A DNA stretch of 56,266 nucleotides, from the IMG/VR virus record IMGVR_UViG_3300046170_000364, positions 1-56,266 of that record, one strand, 5' to 3'. The stretch is from a virus. The notes under the pieces are model-generated. The model ran no database searches, had not been told where the DNA came from, and was given only the letters and a program-made list of their open reading frames with translations. The position numbers and the translations under genes were made by a program. Positions 26,773 to 34,766 of this stretch are shown here, piece after piece (the stretch's first letter is position 1; each line of letters begins with the position of its first letter).

Positions 26773-28155
26773 ATGGCCATCAAGGAACTGTTTTACGACA
26801 ACCGCCCACGGGTTTTGTTAGATCCGCGTGCATCGCAGCGCATCGATCCACGGTTTACGTTTACGCGGGATTCCACTGGCACCTATGTAGACAGTGATGG
26901 TCTGATTAAGACTGCTGCTGTTGATGAGCCACGATTTGATCGTGACCCCGTAACTGGTGAGTCCTTGGGGTTGTTGATTGAAGAGGAGAGGACCAACTTA
27001 GTGACTAACAGTGAAACTTTTCTTTTTGTACCTTTGGGAACCAATCCACCAAGTATATCCACGGTGTCTAATCAAGTCCTTCCTAGTGGTGAAATAGGTT
27101 CTGTCAAATTTGTTGTTTATAGCAGTGGGGATACTCGTGCCCGTTTAAGAGTAAATGGTTCTTTTACTGGGACTTATCGGGGTAGTATTTACTGGAAGTT
27201 AAAAGATGGTGGCACCTGGGCAAGGTACGACAGACCCGCTGACAATGCTGGAAGTTTTTTGTATTCTGACTTCAGTCCAGTAATGCTTGGTATTCCTAAT
27301 GGATCTGAAGTTTATTTTACTTTTGGGCAGATTGAATTAGGTTCCTTCCCAACCTCCTACATCCCCACATCCGGCAGCACCGTAACGCGCGCCGCAGACC
27401 TTCTTTCGACTGAAGCCCCACTACCTGCTACTGGTTCGCTTTACATCGACGCCCGCGCCATCAGCGCCAACGAGAATGACACGCTGCTTTCTCTCAAGAA
27501 CAGCAGCAACGACAAGATTGATCTCGCATATCTTTCCAACACTGCTACTTACAATTCGCTGGCGCTAATTGCCAATTATGACGGTACTAGCAAATCATCA
27601 CTGCCATTGCCGGTGCCAACCACCGACCGCGAACGCAATATCATCACCTACGGCACTAATAACTATCAATACGGACGTGACTCCTCACGTTTTGCCCCTT
27701 CATTAAGCAGTGCAATACCCACTGGCCTGAACAAGCTATCGATTGGCCACGATGCCGTAGATCCCACCAAGGCGTTTAACGGCTACATCAACACTGTTTA
27801 TGCCTGGTCCGGTGAGCTGACACCTGAAGTCGCAGAGGCATTGGTACGAGGTGAAATCGACGCCATTAATGCCGATACTTACAGCCCAACTGGCCCAGCG
27901 GGATCATTAGCACTGGTAATTAACACTCAAGGCGTTGAGGCTGACGGCGAAAAGACGTTTACTTTGCCTGCCGAGAGTGTCGCCAATGACAACGATATTG
28001 TGATCACATGGGGCGATGGCACTGAATCCGGCCTCGATGGCGCCTGCTGCGGAACTAGGCGCTGTCGGCTTGACGCACGATTACCCAGCCGCCGGTATCT
28101 ACCCTGTTTTCGTAGAAGGGCAGCTGCAAAATATCAAATACAACAACATCAGTAA
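26773..28155 (+). CDS. receptor-binding tail fibre/adhesin, segment 1
   Basis: N-terminal about 415 residues of a fibre. It opens FTRDSTGTYVDSDGLIKTAAVDEPRFDRDPVTGESLGLLIEEERTN (in pieces), the phage head/tail-spike carbohydrate-binding start, and has SFPTSYIPTSGSTVTRAAD at about residues 195-213. Both are hallmarks of concanavalin-like domains in phage adhesins. A GEKTFTLPAESVANDNDIVITWGDGTESG segment leads into the BspA-type region. An extra base near 28038 breaks the frame. Confidence 0.72.
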   Translation: MAIKELFYDNRPRVLLDPRASQRIDPRFTFTRDSTGTYVDSDGLIKTAAVDEPRFDRDPVTGESLGLLIEEERTNLVTNSETFLFVPLGTNPPSISTVSNQVLPSGEIGSVKFVVYSSGDTRARLRVNGSFTGTYRGSIYWKLKDGGTWARYDRPADNAGSFLYSDFSPVMLGIPNGSEVYFTFGQIELGSFPTSYIPTSGSTVTRAADLLSTEAPLPATGSLYIDARAISANENDTLLSLKNSSNDKIDLAYLSNTATYNSLALIANYDGTSKSSLPLPVPTTDRERNIITYGTNNYQYGRDSSRFAPSLSSAIPTGLNKLSIGHDAVDPTKAFNGYINTVYAWSGELTPEVAEALVRGEIDAINADTYSPTGPAGSLALVINTQGVEADGEKTFTLPAESVANDNDIVITWGDGTESGLDGACCGTRRCRLDARLPSRRYLPCFRRRAAAKYQIQQHQ

Positions 28156-28447
28156 CGCAGGAGATTTGGTGTTGATCGCCGCCTGGGGCACTGGCGACAT
28201 GTTCACATCACCGAGCACGATGAACGGTGCTTTTTACGGCTGCAGCCAGATGGATTTCAGCAGTTCTGCACGCATCACAAACAGACCTGATACAAGTGCT
28301 GTTACCGACTGGGAAAATGCGTTCCGCGATTGCAGCAGTATTACTGGAACTTTCCCGTCTTTTGATTTCACCGCAGCTACGAACTTCACAAGCACATGGA
28401 ATGGATGCAGTAGTTTGGCTTCTATGCCAGCGATCTTTAGTCGCTGA
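28016..28447 (+). CDS. receptor-binding tail fibre, segment 2
   Basis: Coding is true from about 28040 (PAAELGAVGLTHDYPAAGIYPVFVEG) to about 28440. The second half enters the BspA/DUF285 leucine-rich repeat domain: NGAFYGCSQMDFSSSARI, WENAFRDCSSITGTFPSFDF, STWNGCSSLASMPAIF. An extra base near 28441 makes the false stop. Confidence 0.7.
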   Translation: MALNPASMAPAAELGAVGLTHDYPAAGIYPVFVEGQLQNIKYNNISNAGDLVLIAAWGTGDMFTSPSTMNGAFYGCSQMDFSSSARITNRPDTSAVTDWENAFRDCSSITGTFPSFDFTAATNFTSTWNGCSSLASMPAIFSR

Positions 28448-29369
28448 TGGTGACGTAACACAAAACGTGACAAACTTCTCCAGCGCCTGGAACGACTGCA
28501 GCGGGCTGACCAGCTTCCCGCTAATCGTTACATCTGAAGGCACTGACTTCTCCAGCGCCTGGAACGGCTGCAGCGGGCTGACCAGCTTCCCGCTAATCGA
28601 TACATCTGAAGGCACTGACTTCTCCAACGCCTGGAACGGCTGCAACAGCCTCACTAGCTTTCCATTGATTAATACATCTTTAGGTACAAATTTCAACGGT
28701 GCTTGGGACGGCTGCAACAGCCTCACTAGCTTTCCATTGATTAATACATCTTTAGGTACAAATTTCAACGGTGCTTGGAGCGGCTGCACCAGCCTCACTA
28801 GCTTTGCGTTAATCGATACATCTTCAGGTACAAATTTCAGCGGTGCTTGGACCAACTGCTTCAACCTCACTAGCTTTCCGTTAATCGATACATCTTCAGG
28901 TACAAGTTTCGCCAGTACTTGGAACATCTGCAGCGGCCTCACTAACTTTCCGTTAGTCGATACATCTTCAGGTACAAATTTCACCCGTACTTGGCGCAGC
29001 TGCAGCAGCCTCACTAGCTTTCCATTGATTAATACATCTTCAGGTACAAATTTCACCTTTGCTTGGAGCGGCTGCAGCAGCCTCACTGATTTTCCCGCTA
29101 GCTTCTTTGATTCATGGGCCGGGACACCCGTTGATGAGTGCTTTTATCAAACTTGGAATGGTTGCACCAGCCTCACAGCGACTTCAGTCGATAACATCCT
29201 TGTTTCAATTGCTGGCTCCGGTGTTTCCGCACCTAGCGGCACCGGCACTGACGATAAAAAGATCACAATCGACTATGACGGCACAACCCTCCCAGGCACT
29301 ACAGCCACAGCAATCACCACCCTTAAGTCCCGTAACTGGGAAATCTACCTGAACGACGTTCTCCAATGA
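28227..29369 (+). CDS. receptor-binding tail fibre, segment 3: BspA/DUF285 repeats
   Basis: Coding is true from about 28443 (ADGDVTQNVTNFSSAWNDC) to the TGA at 29369. It contains eight tandem 24-residue repeats of the type TSxGTxFxxAWxxCxxLTSFPLI plus one partial before them, the bacterial-surface 26-residue/BspA-like repeat family. A capping region (FDSWAGTPVDECFYQTWNGC) and a C-terminal domain follow. Such repeat solenoids bind host surface ligands. The first 70 codons as written are out of frame. Confidence 0.75.
   Translation: MLFTAAARWISAVLHASQTDLIQVLLPTGKMRSAIAAVLLELSRLLISPQLRTSQAHGMDAVVWLLCQRSLVADGDVTQNVTNFSSAWNDCSGLTSFPLIVTSEGTDFSSAWNGCSGLTSFPLIDTSEGTDFSNAWNGCNSLTSFPLINTSLGTNFNGAWDGCNSLTSFPLINTSLGTNFNGAWSGCTSLTSFALIDTSSGTNFSGAWTNCFNLTSFPLIDTSSGTSFASTWNICSGLTNFPLVDTSSGTNFTRTWRSCSSLTSFPLINTSSGTNFTFAWSGCSSLTDFPASFFDSWAGTPVDECFYQTWNGCTSLTATSVDNILVSIAGSGVSAPSGTGTDDKKITIDYDGTTLPGTTATAITTLKSRNWEIYLNDVLQ
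28530..29105 (+). repeat. 72-bp in-frame tandem repeats in the fibre gene
   Basis: Eight units of 72 bp from ACA at 28530. Units 3 and 4 share a nearly identical stretch (about 28655-28790) that looks like a recent duplication; others differ at several sites. They encode the BspA/DUF285 solenoid, so unit gain or loss would keep the frame and change the length of the receptor-binding arm. Confidence 0.85.
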
Positions 29370-29941
29370 CCTACTTTCTGCGCTTCACTGACGAGTCCAC
29401 CTTTCGCACCGCTTGCAATGATGCTGGGCTTTGGATTGACGACAACAATCCACGGCCTGCTTTGCTCTCACATACGCACACCATGGATGTGCTTGGCCCA
29501 TTAGTACAAGTCTCATTTACAGGCAACACCATTAATTGGAGCGAAGAGGATGAAGGCATCATTTTCAATGTTGCTTTAAACGATGACAAAACCGGTTGGG
29601 TTTATAACGCAACTGCTACTGAACATTCAGAGCTTTTGCTTGCAAGTTACAACGTTAATTTCTCAGATCAAATAAACGGTAATTACGATTCTGCGGTGCT
29701 TGAAGCCACCATGGAAAATGGAACCCTATCTGTTGATCGTTTAATTTTTGATGAAGACGATCCAGAAAAGGTAATTGGCCGTGAACCTGCGACTAATACA
29801 AGCGATAACCTCGGCCCAACATTTGACGCTTGGCACGTCAACGCTAAATTCACAACAGGCTTGCCTGATGGCTGGGACGCTTACCTAGTACAGCCAAGCT
29901 CCGCAGTCCGTATTTTCGCTGGAGACCAACAGCCACAATGA
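29366..29941 (+). CDS. fibre-associated protein, unknown
   Basis: 191 residues, acidic, starting in ATGA overlap with the fibre gene: MTYFLRFTDESTFRTACNDAGLWIDDNNPRPALLS. No recognised catalytic motif. The tight coupling suggests a fibre chaperone or a partner subunit. The end overlaps the next small gene by ATGA at 29938. Confidence 0.6.
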   Translation: MTYFLRFTDESTFRTACNDAGLWIDDNNPRPALLSHTHTMDVLGPLVQVSFTGNTINWSEEDEGIIFNVALNDDKTGWVYNATATEHSELLLASYNVNFSDQINGNYDSAVLEATMENGTLSVDRLIFDEDDPEKVIGREPATNTSDNLGPTFDAWHVNAKFTTGLPDGWDAYLVQPSSAVRIFAGDQQPQ

Positions 29942-30072
29942 CGCCAAGGGAACTAGAGAACTGGGCAAAAATTAAAAAAGCTCTTGAGGCCGCAGAGAAA
30001 ACCGACTGCATGTTTTACAAACGTGCAGTGGCGATTTTATCTGGTAGGCCAGACCCTTTAGACTTGAAATAA
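29938..30072 (+). CDS. 44-residue conserved small protein
   Basis: MTPRELENWAKIKKALEAA then EKTDCMFYKRAVAIL, ending DPLDLK and TAA. It is helical and charged, and starts within the stop of the previous gene (ATGA). I recall similar mini-proteins before the lysis genes of cyanophages; function unknown. Confidence 0.6.
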   Translation: MTPRELENWAKIKKALEAAEKTDCMFYKRAVAILSGRPDPLDLK

Positions 30073-30086
30073 CAAGGCTAGGATTC

Positions 30087-30353
30087 GTGATTGAAATTTA
30101 CGCTGCGATCCTAGGTGCGTCCCTTGGTATAGCTGGGATGAGTGTCTCTGGGTTTACTAGGCGAACCAGCGAAAGCCGTGAAGCGGTTATTCGCCTCACC
30201 GCTGGTGTCGAGTCTATTGCGACAAAACTTGAAGACTTACATCAGGACATGAAGGCGGAAAAAGTTCAGGCCAATGCTGATCGCCGTGAAATTTACGAAC
30301 GCCTGAATGATCACGGGAACCGTATAAGTGTCCTAGAAGCCGGAAAGGATTAG
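30087..30353 (+). CDS. membrane-anchored coiled-coil protein, lysis region
   Basis: 88 residues: one N-terminal transmembrane segment (IYAAILGASLGIAGMSVSGF), then a long helix with heptads (LTAGVESIATKLEDLHQDMKAE... REIYERLNDHGNRISVLEA). The layout resembles an Rz/i-spanin or a holin regulator, and the place before the endolysin agrees. The start is GTG 30087 behind AAGG/AGGA. Which lysis role it has is inference. Confidence 0.55.
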   Translation: MIEIYAAILGASLGIAGMSVSGFTRRTSESREAVIRLTAGVESIATKLEDLHQDMKAEKVQANADRREIYERLNDHGNRISVLEAGKD

Positions 30354-30379
30354 AATTTGTCTGAACTGATGGATTACCG

Positions 30380-30529
30380 ATGAGCATCGAAGAAATCTTG
30401 GCATCACCAGTTACATGGATCGTTATAGCAGCAGCTTCTGAAGTCATCGCGCTATCCCCCTTGCGTGAAAACAGCCTGGTGCAGCTTATCTTCCATGCAC
30501 TCGCGTCGTTAAAAGAAAAAAAGCGCTGA
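30380..30529 (+). CDS. small single-pass membrane protein, candidate holin
   Basis: 49 residues: MSIEEILASPVTWIVIAAASEVIAL, then SPLRENSLVQLIFHALASLKEKKR. One hydrophobic helix, a second amphipathic helix and a basic tail. This fits a short holin-like protein; similar ones occur before endolysins of cyanophages. Confidence 0.6.
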   Translation: MSIEEILASPVTWIVIAAASEVIALSPLRENSLVQLIFHALASLKEKKR

Positions 30530-30549
30530 TCCCCGCTGACGGGCGGTGG

Positions 30550-30744
30550 TTGCTGAGATTCTCGACAAGATCACCGCTCGAAGGCGTAAGGCGAGAAATT
30601 AAACGTCGCAAATTCGAGGCAACGCTAAAGCCAAGGGTTGACGCTGAGGTTGAGCGATGGCATGAATCACAGCCACCAGCAATGCCGCCACCAACCCAAA
30701 TAGACGATCTACACATCAAATCACCCCGGAATGACGAATATTAA
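30550..30744 (+). CDS. small basic protein, unknown
   Basis: 64 residues from TTG 30550. The frame stays open upstream with protein-like codons (LIPADGRWLLRFSTRSPLEG), so the real start may be earlier and hidden by an indel in the A-run near 30512-30522. It is basic and helical (RREIKRRKFEATLKPRVDAEVERW). It overlaps the endolysin start by fourteen bases. Confidence 0.5.
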   Translation: MLRFSTRSPLEGVRREIKRRKFEATLKPRVDAEVERWHESQPPAMPPPTQIDDLHIKSPRNDEY

Positions 30745-31780
30745 GCCGATCACGCTTGAGCAGCTTTTCCGTTACTACAAAGCGCTGCCGCATCAGGCCG
30801 CAGCAATTCAAGAGTTAGAGGCGGATCTAAGCAAAAACGGCTATGAAATCGCGATGCGTCGCGATCGGGTCTGGTTTGCAACATGGAGCCAATCAGGGAA
30901 GCAACCAGATCCACCACAGGCATTTGACAACACTTGGGACGGAGTTCTCGCTGCGGCCAGACATGCCGGGGCAAAGTTTCCCGATGTCGCAGCAGCTCAA
31001 TGGGCACTTGAAAGTGGATGGGGCGAACACACGTCGGGGAAACACAATTACTTCGGATTGAAGGGATCCGGCACAGCCGCAACCACGCGGGAGTTTTTGG
31101 GCGGGCAATGGGTCACGATCACCGACAAGTTCATCGATTTTCCATCGCTGGCTGCCTGCATCGAGTATCTTGTGTCGCGCTGGTATAAGGACTATCGGCA
31201 GCATCATGGCGTGAACCGAGCCATGACACGCGATGAATGCGCGCAGCTGCTTGTGAGCGAGGGCTACGCCACCGACCCTGAATACGCCAGCAAGTTGGTC
31301 TCAATCATGGATAGAGCTGCAGTCAAGAGTAAGCCTGCAGAAGAGAAACCACGCGAGATTGCGAAAATACGGCCCGGCTCACCATTCAGCACCCGGCTGA
31401 CCCCGCATATCACGCTGGGTGAATTTGCGCTCGGTCGAGAGGAACGGCGTTTTGAGCACCAGTATCAGGTTGATATGGCCGCTGAGCTGGCGGCATTCCT
31501 AGAGCGTGTCCGCGTCAAGTTTGGGAACAAGCCGATCGTTATCACGTCTGGCTACAGACCACCAGCAATCAATCGATCAGTCGGCGGAGCTAGCGGGTCA
31601 GAGCACTTGTATCCACCAGGCGCTGGCGCTGTGGATTTTTATGTGCAAGATACTGACATTTATGCTGTACAAGAATGGTGTGACCAAAATTGGCCATACA
31701 GTCTCGGTTATGGTGCAAACCGTGGATTTGTCCACCTCGGCATAAGAAAAGGCGGTCCAAGAGTACGCTGGGATTACTGA
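30731..31780 (+). CDS. modular endolysin: glucosaminidase plus M15 peptidase
   Basis: 349 residues. Residues 1-65 form a helical N-terminal domain (EQLFRYYKALPHQAAAIQELE). Residues about 70-205 resemble a GH73-type glucosaminidase: WALESGWGEHTSGKHNYFGLKG with likely catalytic Glu94. Residues about 220-349 form a peptidase M15A-like domain: SGYRPPAINRSVGGASGSEH...GAVDF...FVHLG with zinc ligands His292, Asp302 and His335. It should cut both the sugar backbone and the peptide cross-links of the cyanobacterial wall. No signal peptide, so it depends on a holin. Confidence 0.85.
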   Translation: MTNIKPITLEQLFRYYKALPHQAAAIQELEADLSKNGYEIAMRRDRVWFATWSQSGKQPDPPQAFDNTWDGVLAAARHAGAKFPDVAAAQWALESGWGEHTSGKHNYFGLKGSGTAATTREFLGGQWVTITDKFIDFPSLAACIEYLVSRWYKDYRQHHGVNRAMTRDECAQLLVSEGYATDPEYASKLVSIMDRAAVKSKPAEEKPREIAKIRPGSPFSTRLTPHITLGEFALGREERRFEHQYQVDMAAELAAFLERVRVKFGNKPIVITSGYRPPAINRSVGGASGSEHLYPPGAGAVDFYVQDTDIYAVQEWCDQNWPYSLGYGANRGFVHLGIRKGGPRVRWDY

Positions 31781-31791
31781 TCGCTTCGTTC

Positions 31792-32310
31792 ATGACTGTG
31801 CTTTCTGATCTTGAGATTGTTTCACTGTGCTCCAGCGGAGCGATCGAAGACTGGTCTAAAGATCTGATCAACCCGGCCTCGCTTGATGTAAGGCTGGGCA
31901 GTGGATTGATGATTGAAGTCGCAGGGCAGAAAGACCTGCTCCATGTTGACATCTCCAGCCGGACAGAAAAGAATCCTTATCGGTTGACCCCAGGCGAGTT
32001 CGTCTTGGCCGAGACTCACGAAACTTTTAAAAAAATACCTGATCACATTTGTGCTCAGTTTGCGCTGAAATCAAGCAGGGCTAGGGAGGGATACGAAAAC
32101 CTTCTTGCCGGGTGGATAGATCCAGGCTTCTGCAACAGCAAACTTACCCTTGAATTAGTGAATGTAAGGCGTCATTACGACCTTCCGCTATACCCTGGCT
32201 TGAAAATAGGGCAGATCATCTTTATGAGGATGAGCGAGGTTCCTCTGAAAAGTTACTCGAAAACGGGTCGCTATAACGGCGACGTAGGGGTCCAGGGCAG
32301 TAAAGGTTAA
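31792..32310 (+). CDS. dcd: dCTP deaminase
   Basis: 172 residues from ATG 31792. The conserved core is QFALKSSRAREGYENLLAG (active-site KSSxAREG at 93-100) and PGFCNSKLTLELVN with the catalytic Glu of TLEL (residue 121). It makes dUTP from dCTP, feeding dUMP to the ThyX encoded at 34041-34766. It sits just after the endolysin, at the end of the late operon, away from the other nucleotide genes. Confidence 0.88.
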   Translation: MTVLSDLEIVSLCSSGAIEDWSKDLINPASLDVRLGSGLMIEVAGQKDLLHVDISSRTEKNPYRLTPGEFVLAETHETFKKIPDHICAQFALKSSRAREGYENLLAGWIDPGFCNSKLTLELVNVRRHYDLPLYPGLKIGQIIFMRMSEVPLKSYSKTGRYNGDVGVQGSKG

Positions 32311-32354
32311 GCTACCCTCTTGGCTACCATTAGGAAGCCTGATGACGGCAGTGA

Positions 32355-32612
32355 GTGACAGCTGAGTTCAGGCAGTGTCGAAGAAGCAGTCTGTGCCGGG
32401 AGTACCTCAGCACAGACCTAATGAAGCATGAAAAAAATGGATGGGTATGCGATCCTCACATGTGCCCCCGGAGGGTGCCGGAAAGTAATAATTCTTATCA
32501 AGTCGAAAAACGCTATCTGACAACAGCGAGAATCATGTTTCTAACCTCGGCCAAAGAGGACCAAGACCTGAAGAGTTTAGTGAAATATTTGCATCAAGAC
32601 TTGAAGAGTTGA
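32355..32612 (+). CDS. zinc-finger-like segment, probably the N-terminus of the HNH gene
   Basis: Residues 1-47 (FRQCRRSSLCREYLSTDLMKHEKNGWVCDPHMCPRR) contain Cys and His pairs spaced like a small zinc finger. The later codons look non-protein-like, while another frame from about 32492 reads SDNSENHVSNLGQRGPRPEEF then SEIFASRLEELTEEIVSFDLE and runs straight into the HNH domain. A missing base in the A-run at 32506-32510 would fuse the two. So this is likely the N-terminal part of one zinc finger-HNH protein. Confidence 0.5.
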   Translation: MTAEFRQCRRSSLCREYLSTDLMKHEKNGWVCDPHMCPRRVPESNNSYQVEKRYLTTARIMFLTSAKEDQDLKSLVKYLHQDLKS

Positions 32613-32986
32613 CAGAAGAAATAGTAAGTTTTGACTTAGAAGTTGTGCCGTTAAATGGCGGTTTTATTGGTCATGAGATCATAGGCTCTGAACTTGTACC
32701 TAAAAAAGCAAGCAAACACAGATTCAGAAAGCAGATTTTAGACGAATGGGATAATTGCTGCGCCTACTGCGGCCAGCCCGGTGACACCTTGGATCACATC
32801 CTTGCTAGATCTAAAGGCGGCAGTATGAGCGTCACTAACAATCTCTTATGCTGCTGCAGGTTTTGCAACGGATCCAAGAGCGATAAACCTGTATGGGAAT
32901 GGTTTAGGGCGCAGCCTTTTTGGAGTCAAGAACGTGAAGACCATATCAAATACTGGATGGAGCATGGAACTTTGGATCAGCCATAG
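32609..32986 (+). CDS. HNH endonuclease
   Basis: 125 residues as written from TTG 32609, though the frame is open and protein-like back to about 32492. CCAYCGQ...TLDHILARSKGG...NNLLCCCRFCNGSKSD gives the HNH beta-beta-alpha-metal site with its two structural CxxC pairs. If the genome is circular, it lies about 23 kb from the terminase. HNH proteins often help large terminase cut DNA in phages of this type. It is the last plus-strand gene before the convergent early operon. Confidence 0.8.
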   Translation: MTEEIVSFDLEVVPLNGGFIGHEIIGSELVPKKASKHRFRKQILDEWDNCCAYCGQPGDTLDHILARSKGGSMSVTNNLLCCCRFCNGSKSDKPVWEWFRAQPFWSQEREDHIKYWMEHGTLDQP

Positions 32987-33224
32987 AAGGCATCATGTGA
33001 TACAAATAAGTCTTTGCACGACAGAAATCATCTGAATACCTGCAAACAGCTCCCCCTCGGCTGCAAGATCGGTAGTAGACGCCTTGCGTGCTGTCATTTA
33101 AAACCTCAATATAAAAACCATTGCCAAAATCTATAGCCCAGCTGGGTACATCAGTCGTTGATCCAAAAAGCTGAACATTGGCTCGCAAATCTTCCGCCAC
33201 TTGATTTCCCCTCCGCAAAACCAA
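32946..33224 (-). CDS. uncertain small protein at the convergent junction
   Basis: 92 residues on the minus strand. The part read between 33150 and 32987 (VPSWAIDFGNGFYIEVL, then YYRSCSRGGAVCRYSDDFC) looks protein-like and cysteine-bearing. The first third lies over the 3' end of the next gene in another frame, and the last codons run into the HNH gene from the other side. It may be the continuation of that gene after an indel. Confidence 0.3.
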   Translation of the reverse strand: MVLRRGNQVAEDLRANVQLFGSTTDVPSWAIDFGNGFYIEVLNDSTQGVYYRSCSRGGAVCRYSDDFCRAKTYLYHMMPSMADPKFHAPSSI

Positions 33225-33459
33225 GGCTGCATTCTGATTGTACTAACCTCCAGTGCAGGCACTGCCAGCAATATGGTTTCGGATTAGCGACTGCACGCAA
33301 ATCAGCATAAAGTTGCTCGCCCTGCAATATTGCGCTTTCGACATCTGTTGCATTTAAAGCTATCTCAAAAGTGTCGTATTCAGTGGTAATGGTTGCAAGC
33401 CATTCTCCGGTTTTGTCGGAAATATTTAATTTGCCAGAGTGAGAGCGATGACTTGTCAT
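33151..33459 (-). CDS. cysteine-rich early protein, unknown
   Basis: 102 residues. The N-terminal half is a beta-hairpin-rich domain (SGKLNISDKTGEWLATITTEYDTFEIALNATDVESAI). The C-terminal half is Cys-rich: CWQCLHWRLVQSECSLGF...GGRFASQCSAF, a CxxC...C...C pattern likely to bind zinc. The start overlaps the stop of the preceding gene (ATGA at 33456-33459). Function unknown. Confidence 0.55.
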   Translation of the reverse strand: MTSHRSHSGKLNISDKTGEWLATITTEYDTFEIALNATDVESAILQGEQLYADLRAVANPKPYCWQCLHWRLVQSECSLGFAEGKSSGGRFASQCSAFWIND

Positions 33460-33629
33460 TTGAGACGATCAAGAAATGAGGCTTTTAACTCTTGCGCTGA
33501 CGCACGTGCGTCTGACTCAGTTTGCTCTGGATTGCCCCAATAAACAACTTTTCCGTCAAAATACCAAGGGGTGAAGTATGAATCAACCCCATATGCGATT
33601 AGTTTTACGCCTGTGCCTGAAGCGTCCAT
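33456..33629 (-). CDS. 57-residue early protein
   Basis: MDASGTGVKLIAYGVDSYF, TPWYFDGKVVYWGNPEQTES, then a helical end ASAQELKASFLDRLK. Aromatic and acidic. The ATGA overlap with the next gene supports a real gene. No function recognised. Confidence 0.55.
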   Translation of the reverse strand: MDASGTGVKLIAYGVDSYFTPWYFDGKVVYWGNPEQTESDARASAQELKASFLDRLK

Positions 33630-33747
33630 AGTGAGTGCTAGAGTCCTTGTTCAACTTGATTCCGAGGAGTCATCTTGTCCCGATGCGCATGGGGAGCGCA
33701 TCAACTAAGCCATGCAGGCGCGAGAGCCGGTGGCATCCCCTCTTAAT
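33630..33747 (-). other. 118-bp gap with a GATGCGC hairpin
   Basis: A perfect 7-bp inverted repeat, GATGCGC (33682-33688) and GCGCATC (33696-33702), with a 7-base loop and no T-run. It could be an operator, an RNA processing site or a small structured leader between early genes. Nothing else is seen in the gap. Confidence 0.35.
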
Positions 33748-34044
33748 TCAGTCGTGATTTAAGATCACGTCTTGCTCTAAGGACTGAAGCTCTGAAGCAG
33801 CGCATAGTCTCATTTGGTCGTGCTCGGATGATGAGTTGAAGCCATCCCAGCGAACGGCGAGATACTTGCGCTGATGGCCGTCTTTTCTTGTCTTGGTCCT
33901 AAGCTCTGTTACCGTGCCAATCCTCGACGAATATCGACGCTGATTCTCTGGCTTAACAGCAATGCCAAGATGAATGCGAGGTTTTTCCGCAACTCGATCA
34001 CCAACGGAGAACTTGAACGGTGTGCGGCGTGATGCTTTTGTCAT
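33748..34044 (-). CDS. small SH3/KOW-like early protein
   Basis: I take ATG at 34044, which overlaps the stop of thyX (ATGA), giving 98 residues. FSVGDRVAEKPRIHLG and SSRIGTVTELRTKTRKDGHQRKYLAVRWDG resemble an SH3-like beta-barrel such as KOW or DUF-type modules that bind nucleic acid or protein. The function is not clear. Confidence 0.55.
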   Translation of the reverse strand: MTKASRRTPFKFSVGDRVAEKPRIHLGIAVKPENQRRYSSRIGTVTELRTKTRKDGHQRKYLAVRWDGFNSSSEHDQMRLCAASELQSLEQDVILNHD

Positions 34045-34766
34045 GGCGCTAAACGAGCTTTGCCCCAGCGATTTTTTGTGTACCAGTCGTGAACTGGTGG
34101 GATCCACTCTGCGAAATGCGGCATCATCAACTGGCACATCTGATGAATTTCTATCTGCGCATCTGCCTTGCCCCGCAGGTCGAGGAAGTGCATAAGGCTG
34201 CGCAGGTTGAACGTTACGACAAAATGCTGTCGGTAATCAAACGGCAGCACTCCTCTAGCCTGCTCCTCTGATATGCCAGCATCAAGAGCTTCCTTATAAC
34301 GCCGGGCTGAATCCTCGCAGTGCTGCAGATCCTTGGCCCGTAGTCGCTCGTCGTATGTATATCGCTTGCCCTGCCTGTTGATGTAATCACCAACAGGCCG
34401 CAGGTAAAAAGCTTCCTCGACATCGACAACGCCCTCAGCCACAGCAGCGATTCGCTGGCCGGTATAGCGCATGGACTGAACGTCCCAGCTGGTGCCCACC
34501 CTGTGAGTCCGAGCTTGTTGGATTACCGAGTGAGGGAAATAGCCAACAGCAAATGTGATACTGGCGTGTTCCAGTGGGCCGTAATGGCCGCGACCTCCCA
34601 AAAGCAGGTGCTTTACGATTCGATCACCAGCGTCTGGCTCGCTCAGTGGTTCGTCATGGAAGACCCAGCCCTCGCTGTAGTCCTGATGCATCGCCTGCCA
34701 GCAAAGTGTTGCAGGATCCTTGGTCTGACTTAAAACGCCAATCTGGAAATAAGGTTCAATTTGCAT
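34041..34766 (-). CDS. thyX: FAD-dependent thymidylate synthase
   Basis: 241 residues. ThyX converts dUMP to dTMP with methylene-tetrahydrofolate, FAD and NADPH. The signature region reads RTHRVGTSWDVQSMRYTG (residues 86-103), a variant of RHRxxSxNxxSxRY in which the first Arg is Thr87 and the motif keeps Ser93, Ser98, Arg100 and Tyr101. GRGHYGPLEHASITF and LRSLMHFLDLRGKADAQIEI are also typical. The start has AGGAGA upstream inside the previous small gene. It works with the dCTP deaminase and dNMP kinase of the same genome. Confidence 0.92.
   Translation of the reverse strand: MQIEPYFQIGVLSQTKDPATLCWQAMHQDYSEGWVFHDEPLSEPDAGDRIVKHLLLGGRGHYGPLEHASITFAVGYFPHSVIQQARTHRVGTSWDVQSMRYTGQRIAAVAEGVVDVEEAFYLRPVGDYINRQGKRYTYDERLRAKDLQHCEDSARRYKEALDAGISEEQARGVLPFDYRQHFVVTFNLRSLMHFLDLRGKADAQIEIHQMCQLMMPHFAEWIPPVHDWYTKNRWGKARLAP

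Noticed and set aside
28208-29086. 292-codon open frame on the minus strand opposite the fibre gene
   Set aside because: It is a mirror of the 72-bp repeats; the plus strand carries a known repeat family and the frame there rejoins both neighbours.
33630-33747. tRNA gene
   Set aside because: The GATGCGC hairpin lacks a T-arm GTTCRA, an anticodon arm and an acceptor pair.
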